Shown: one piece after another, positions 59,447 through 64,000 of the stretch | How positions within the stretch are numbered: position 1 is the stretch's first letter | Layout: every line of letters begins with the position of its first letter | Assembly: GCF_964204645.1 (NCBI RefSeq) | Contig: NC_134025.1 | Span: 8,189,001-8,253,000 of the forward strand | DNA: 64,000 bases | DNA from: Tubulanus polymorphus | Taxonomy: Eukaryota; Nemertea; Palaeonemertea; Tubulaniformes; Tubulanidae | Reading direction: 5' to 3' | The notes under the pieces: model-generated | The model's input: only the letters and a program-made list of their open reading frames with translations | Database searches by the model: none | What the model was told of the DNA's origin: nothing | Position numbers and translations under genes: made by a program

Positions 59447-60717
59447 TGTACCTAGTCACTTTATATCATGAAATGATTTATTTTGTGTACAAAGGAAATC
59501 TTTTGAGTTTGTCTCTTGCTTCAATGCTACTCATCTTGGCTGTGTGTTGGCTTTATTTATTGATTCAGCACATGAGATTCCCATTGTTTGCACTCGGTGT
59601 TTCTAAAAATATTCACGTTTTCTGTGTATTGAAATGAAGCTGTTTGTATATTCATCAGTGTTGTCATCCTCTTGTTCATTTACGGTACTTAAAGAGTAAA
59701 TGCATGTATAGCTTTTATTAATTTATAATTGGATCTAGTGTAGTGTTATGTGGCCATTGTCAATCATATTAAGATGTATTTTTCATTGAAAAATTGATTG
59801 ATGCTTTTTGATGGCTATGAAAATGGGTGTATTAAATGTAATTATTTTTTCTATCTTTTATACGCTTTAGATGATATAATTTTTATATAGTTAGCATTGC
59901 TAAAACAGACTAGTGACTGCTTGTTCTAGACCCCACTGGTTGGGCTTTTTTGGCAGTACACTCACTGTAGAATGTTGATAAAATCATTATTAAGTAACTA
60001 TACTGTTACTACCATGCCATTTGCTGTATATATAAGTATAATAAGTAAACTAAAATTAACAATATGCCTATCCTTAGATGGTTCGTGAATGTATTTTAGA
60101 AACTTGGGTTCATTTTGAATTGATGACACGACACAAATTTCTCAAATCAGGATCGTCAAAACACAGATCTCATATCCATAAAGAGGTGATTAAATACTTG
60201 ATCATTCCAAATCATGTAATATTCACGTTTTGAGGCATTATATCAGTAAAAGTCACTGATGATATCATTTTGTTTTCAGTAGCATTTTTGCGAAGATGTT
60301 TATAAAGTTGATTGATTGCATAATGAGGACTATCAAAATCTTAAGACATTTTGCAATTATCGGATTGATGATGCATGTACTGCTAGCTGTATTGTTGTAA
60401 CTGTGTAAATTTTGAGGAATTTTATATATACGCTCTAGTAGCTTACATACTTCTCAAAGAACAGATTGTTTTGAATGCTCTGTGATGATTGTGATATTCT
60501 CCATGCATTAATGAAATAAAATATTATCTACATCTTTGAAATACAAATTGATACATTTTATATACTTGGATCATCCATTTATGACGCACACAATATTACC
60601 TAAATTCTTTTTACTTCCCTCTTGGGGCAGGAAATTAGTTTAACCTATATCTTCAGCTACAATAATCAATGATATCAGCATTCCATCGCATGTACATGTA
60701 GTTATACAGCTATCACC

Positions 60718-60929
60718 CTGCTGTCTGTACACACCCCCTCAGACGTTCGACAGGCATGAACTAGTTTCCAAAAACATGTTTGTCCAGGCGTCACCACCCT
60801 GCTTCAATACCATTTTATTCTGAAATTTTCATTGAATGAAGGCGTCATGTCTGATCCATGGATCTTATCATTGTTGAAAGTTGTTCGTCCAGACTTCGTC
60901 TGAGGGGATGGTTAGGGTACAGACAGCAG
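60718..60929. mobile_element. MITE with ctgctgtctgtac ends
   Basis: ctgctgtctgtac plus cccctcagacg at the left is mirrored by cgtctgagggg plus gtacagacagcag at the right, about 212 bp, non-coding. Confidence 0.7.
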
Positions 60930-61100
60930 ATTGACAGCTGCATTAATGCAGCGAAACTTGCTCCAGTTGTTATCAGATTAAGTCGTTTTCATTTTTTAGT
61001 CGCAATTTCCAATTCAAATCACTAAGTGTAAGTCGTTATTTGGATAAGTCATTGTTGTAATGATTTTCCCTAATGCAACCACTTAAAATGAGTTTCACTG

Positions 61101-61161
61101 TACCTAGTCCCACCTTGGAGTAATCATTGAATGACTACTCCAAGGTCCCACATACTAGGTA
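61101..61161. repeat. Hairpin related to the one at 59414
   Basis: Outer tacctagt/actaggta and inner accttggagtaatcatt/aatgactactccaaggt pair. The inner stem is almost the same sequence as at 59414-59446. Confidence 0.6.
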
Positions 61162-61581
61162 ACTTCTCTACCATTGTATACTAACTATGGATCAACCATG
61201 AACATATCTTTTGAATGCGTACCACAATTGTTACTTTCCTGCTACCGTACATTAGTTCTGTATACAGGTATGTTACCAGTAGATGGAATATTTGAATACA
61301 ACAAATAAACTCACAATAAAGCTTTATATATTTTGTTAAATGTAATTTTATTCTATTTCTGGACGGTCATGATATAAAAAGCTAATCACATACTACATAT
61401 GCTGTATAACCTGATTATACAATACATGTACAAATGTTTGTACTGATAAATAAAATTTTTCAAAGGCTGAGTATTGTAATTGAGGCAAATTAAATGAGCT
61501 GCAAGATTACACAAATGAGTTTCGATTTTCTGACTAACTTGCTAGTACATTTACTACACTGCCAACAAAGTAAAATATCGT

Positions 61582-64000
61582 CTAGCTATCATAAAAATCA
61601 AAGTCGTCCCTCTCATCTTCTTGGTGTGGCTGTTTCGATTTAGAAATATCTAGATCAACTTCAGTTTCTGTATCAGAACCAGTCCTCAAGGCAGCTGAAA
61701 AATGAGCATATCCTAAATTTATCCCATATATCATTCTCGTATTGTGGACCTATTTGGCATTAAAGAACCTTCTGAGGAAGACTTACCGAGACGCCGGGCT
61801 CCAGTGGATGATCCTAAGTTAGAACCCCCACCACTACTTAAAACGAAAATTTTAATGCATTATGGATACCATGAGATTAACTACAAATGAATTGACTAAT
61901 AATAAGTGAGCTTGTTTGCTTACCTTCTATCAATGGCAGTTGGAATATAGGCAGGTGATGCAGCAGATAGAGAACTACCAATTGATTCATCTCTCCGACT
62001 TGACAGTTGATCGCTACCATGAGATGATCCGAGAATTGTGTCACCTCTAGTATTATCCAATGTTCCTGTTGGAACTGTTAACCTGAACGCAAATGTATCA
62101 TCATCACTGTATAGTTTAAACCATTGTAGAAGTCTCGTTAAAATGTAAAATCTTTTATTTTCTTACCTGTTATTAGTGTCGGCTGACCCAACAGCGAGTT
62201 GGGTTTCGATGTCATCTATATCACTATCATCACCATGACTAGTGAAAGTGGCAGTTCCTGATAGCAAACTTCGATAGGCTGCAGTCTCTATAGAAATAAA
62301 TGAAGAGATATTCAGTACAACTTCCTTTAGAAAATTGATTCTCCGTAAATAATAGATATTGATTCAAACTCACGTGTGAGCGGTGTTGTGTCATTAGCTA
62401 TGGGTTGACTAAAGAAGTCGCCATTTTCTAGTATACTGTTAAGCTTTGTAGGAGAGCCTAAAACATAAGACATACAGTCTTTGAATTATTAGTAACGAAT
62501 CATGATATTTCAGATCAGATGTTCTTAAATGAAGATTGTACCGGTTTTGAGAGGTGACTGTCTGGTGGGACTGCCAGGGACCGACTCAGGCTCTGTATCA
62601 CTTATCACCGATTCATCTTGACTTGTGTTTTGAAGCAGTGTGGTTAAAAGTGAAACCGCCTAAAACAATATAAAATCAATACCAATAGAGAAAAGAAATT
62701 CATTTCAAGAAATCATTCACTGATAGACTTATATTATACACAAACCTTAGATTTTTCAGTTGAAAATCTACTGACTAATTGGGGACTGAATAGCTGAGCT
62801 GTTTCACTGGGTCCCATTATATTGTGATGAACCATTTGCTGCATATGAACGTATAGTTTGTCCCACATGTTGGCAGCTGTAGGGCTAAGATATGACCTAT
62901 AAAGGTACAAATTGGTATTTAGACACTAACTAAGTACGGTAACATTTCAGCATTTCATAAGGTCTACGTATAGCTATATATATATATGGTGGGTCTATAT
63001 ACATTTTATGCATGATTTCTGCATAATGTGAATGTACATGTACCTTATCGTCACATCCTTTGTAATATGGGATGTTGTACGTAACAATTCATCAGACAAC
63101 AGACAACTTGATGGCAGTGATTTTATTACTGACGCTAATTCCTCTTTAACAACCATGCTCAACAGTACTGGGTCATTGTGATCCAAATTATCACCACTAT
63201 TTGCAGAACTAGAAAAGATAATACCATCTCAATAATGATAACAAACTTCATCGCACTGCTTTGAAGCAAATCACATGAATGAAACAGTGAGACTGACAAC
63301 ATCTCTGTGTAGCAATCATATCCATTCCACAATCATCAGGTCAGAGGGTTTAGATAAAAAAGTATGAGTCGTTTTACAGAAAGATAATACGGAGTACTTA
63401 CAATATTATCTCTCGTTTCTTGCTATAGGTAGGAGGTATATCTCTATAAAAGCTATGCGAGGTAAACGTAGTTTCAAAATCATTCTGCACCGATTTTAGC
63501 AGATTGTATAAGCCTTCATATGTCAGTTGATCAGAGTTGACCACCAGAGATGATTTATGACTCACACTTTCATCTGATAACACTGGAGATGTAGCCTTTT
63601 TCTCATTTTTACCACTACTCAGTGGTAAGCTGAGATTTTCGCTAATCTCATCGCTGTCACGGTTTTCGATGTTTTGTTGTCGTTCTAAAGAACGCTGGCT
63701 TATAGACTCCTGTGAATGGTGGGATCGAGGCGTAACTGCAGGCTGTTGATCTAAAATGAGGGAGTGAGTGTTTTGCAAAGTATGATGCATGTATAATGTC
63801 AACTGGACCACTTAAATTCACAGGTAGATCCATAACATTTATTCTAAAATCAGACATGTTTTACTCACTTTTAAGAGTATCGTCAGCTTCTGAATCAGCT
63901 TTGATTGTGCTTTTATTAGACTTTTCAATTTCTGAAGAGCTGGCCAGCTGTAGAGGACTGGCATCATGGAATGATATTTTAGGTGATAAAATATGCGAGT
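61582..64000 (-). CDS. Kizuna-like centrosomal protein, C-terminal part (gene runs off right edge)
   Basis: Ten exons read in frame: beyond 64000-63869, 63750-63402, 63208-63044, 62896-62746, 62659-62542, 62457-62374, 62287-62167, 62082-61924, 61836-61787 and 61694-61582, about 430 residues of C-terminus. Mostly Ser/Asp/Glu-rich and disordered, with one helical patch (LTYEGLYNLLKSVQ) and a second (MWDKLYVHMQQMVHH). The Y-x-LL patch and an acidic end, EDERDDFDFYDS, recall vertebrate kizuna (KIZ; EAYQLLKKA and an end in DDSDDFYD), a Plk1 substrate that stabilises the mitotic centrosome. The similarity is short and remembered, so the name is tentative; gene structure is better supported than identity. 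The start lies outside the window. Confidence 0.55.

Larger units (their letters stand above)
59274..61581. other. Spacer between the convergent PGGHG and kizuna-like genes
   Basis: PGGHG 3' UTR (possible aataaa at 60515-60520), two related hairpins (59414-59446 and 61101-61161), a MITE at 60718-60929, a degenerate pogo-like end near 61085-61103, and the 3' end of the minus-strand gene (minus AATAAA at 61347-61352). No coding exon was supported. Confidence 0.5.

Noticed and set aside
1-64000. CRISPR array, phage, operon or bacterial island
   Set aside because: Spliced eukaryotic genes throughout; no spaced direct repeats or prokaryotic gene layout.

Overview
The window is animal nuclear DNA: AT-rich, with genes split into many short exons, mostly GT-AG introns of about 60-1000 bp, and many small foldback elements in introns and spacers. 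The proteins are conserved bilaterian housekeeping proteins. An intact mitochondrial ornithine transcarbamylase, a D-serine dehydratase/D-threonine aldolase-type enzyme, a membrane-anchored collagen-type glucosidase and a frequent TAGGCCTA word suggest a marine invertebrate, perhaps a mollusc or another lophotrochozoan. That placement is inference. All gene models were spliced by hand from reading frame, GT/GC-AG sites and remembered homologues; no search was run.

Region 1 (1-21.8 kb, all minus strand) is a duplicated metabolism and transport block. It holds the first exon of one D-serine dehydratase-like copy (cut by the left edge), a complete OTC gene (10 exons, 360 aa), three SLC22-type transporters (A intact, B intact, C broken by a 2-bp insertion) and a complete second D-serine dehydratase-like gene (8 exons, 377 aa). 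B and C are two copies of a roughly 4.5-5 kb segmental duplication, each with its own later insertions. A scrap of dehydratase exon 6 sits upstream of B.

Region 2 (22.9-36.8 kb) holds compact housekeeping genes in divergent pairs: RPL35 (-) / ARPC5 (+) share a 308-bp promoter interval, and DNAJB11 (-) / MCRS1 (+) share another. Foldback transposons sit in several of their introns.

Region 3 (36.8-53.2 kb) is a spacer with repeated pogo/Tigger-like MITEs, then SPATS2 (-; 15 coding exons, 736 aa, first intron 4.9 kb).

Region 4 (53.2-64 kb) holds a PGGHG-type GH65 glucosidase (+, 1077 aa) with an unexpected N-terminal transmembrane anchor and basic stalk. Converging on it is the 3' part of a kizuna-like centrosomal gene (-), which runs off the right edge.

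The most notable items are the membrane-anchored PGGHG; the dehydratase with Ser where its family has the Cys metal ligand; the frameshifted third transporter beside its intact twin; two GC-AG introns; and several long, near-perfect inverted repeats in transcribed introns. No convincing undescribed multi-gene system was found.
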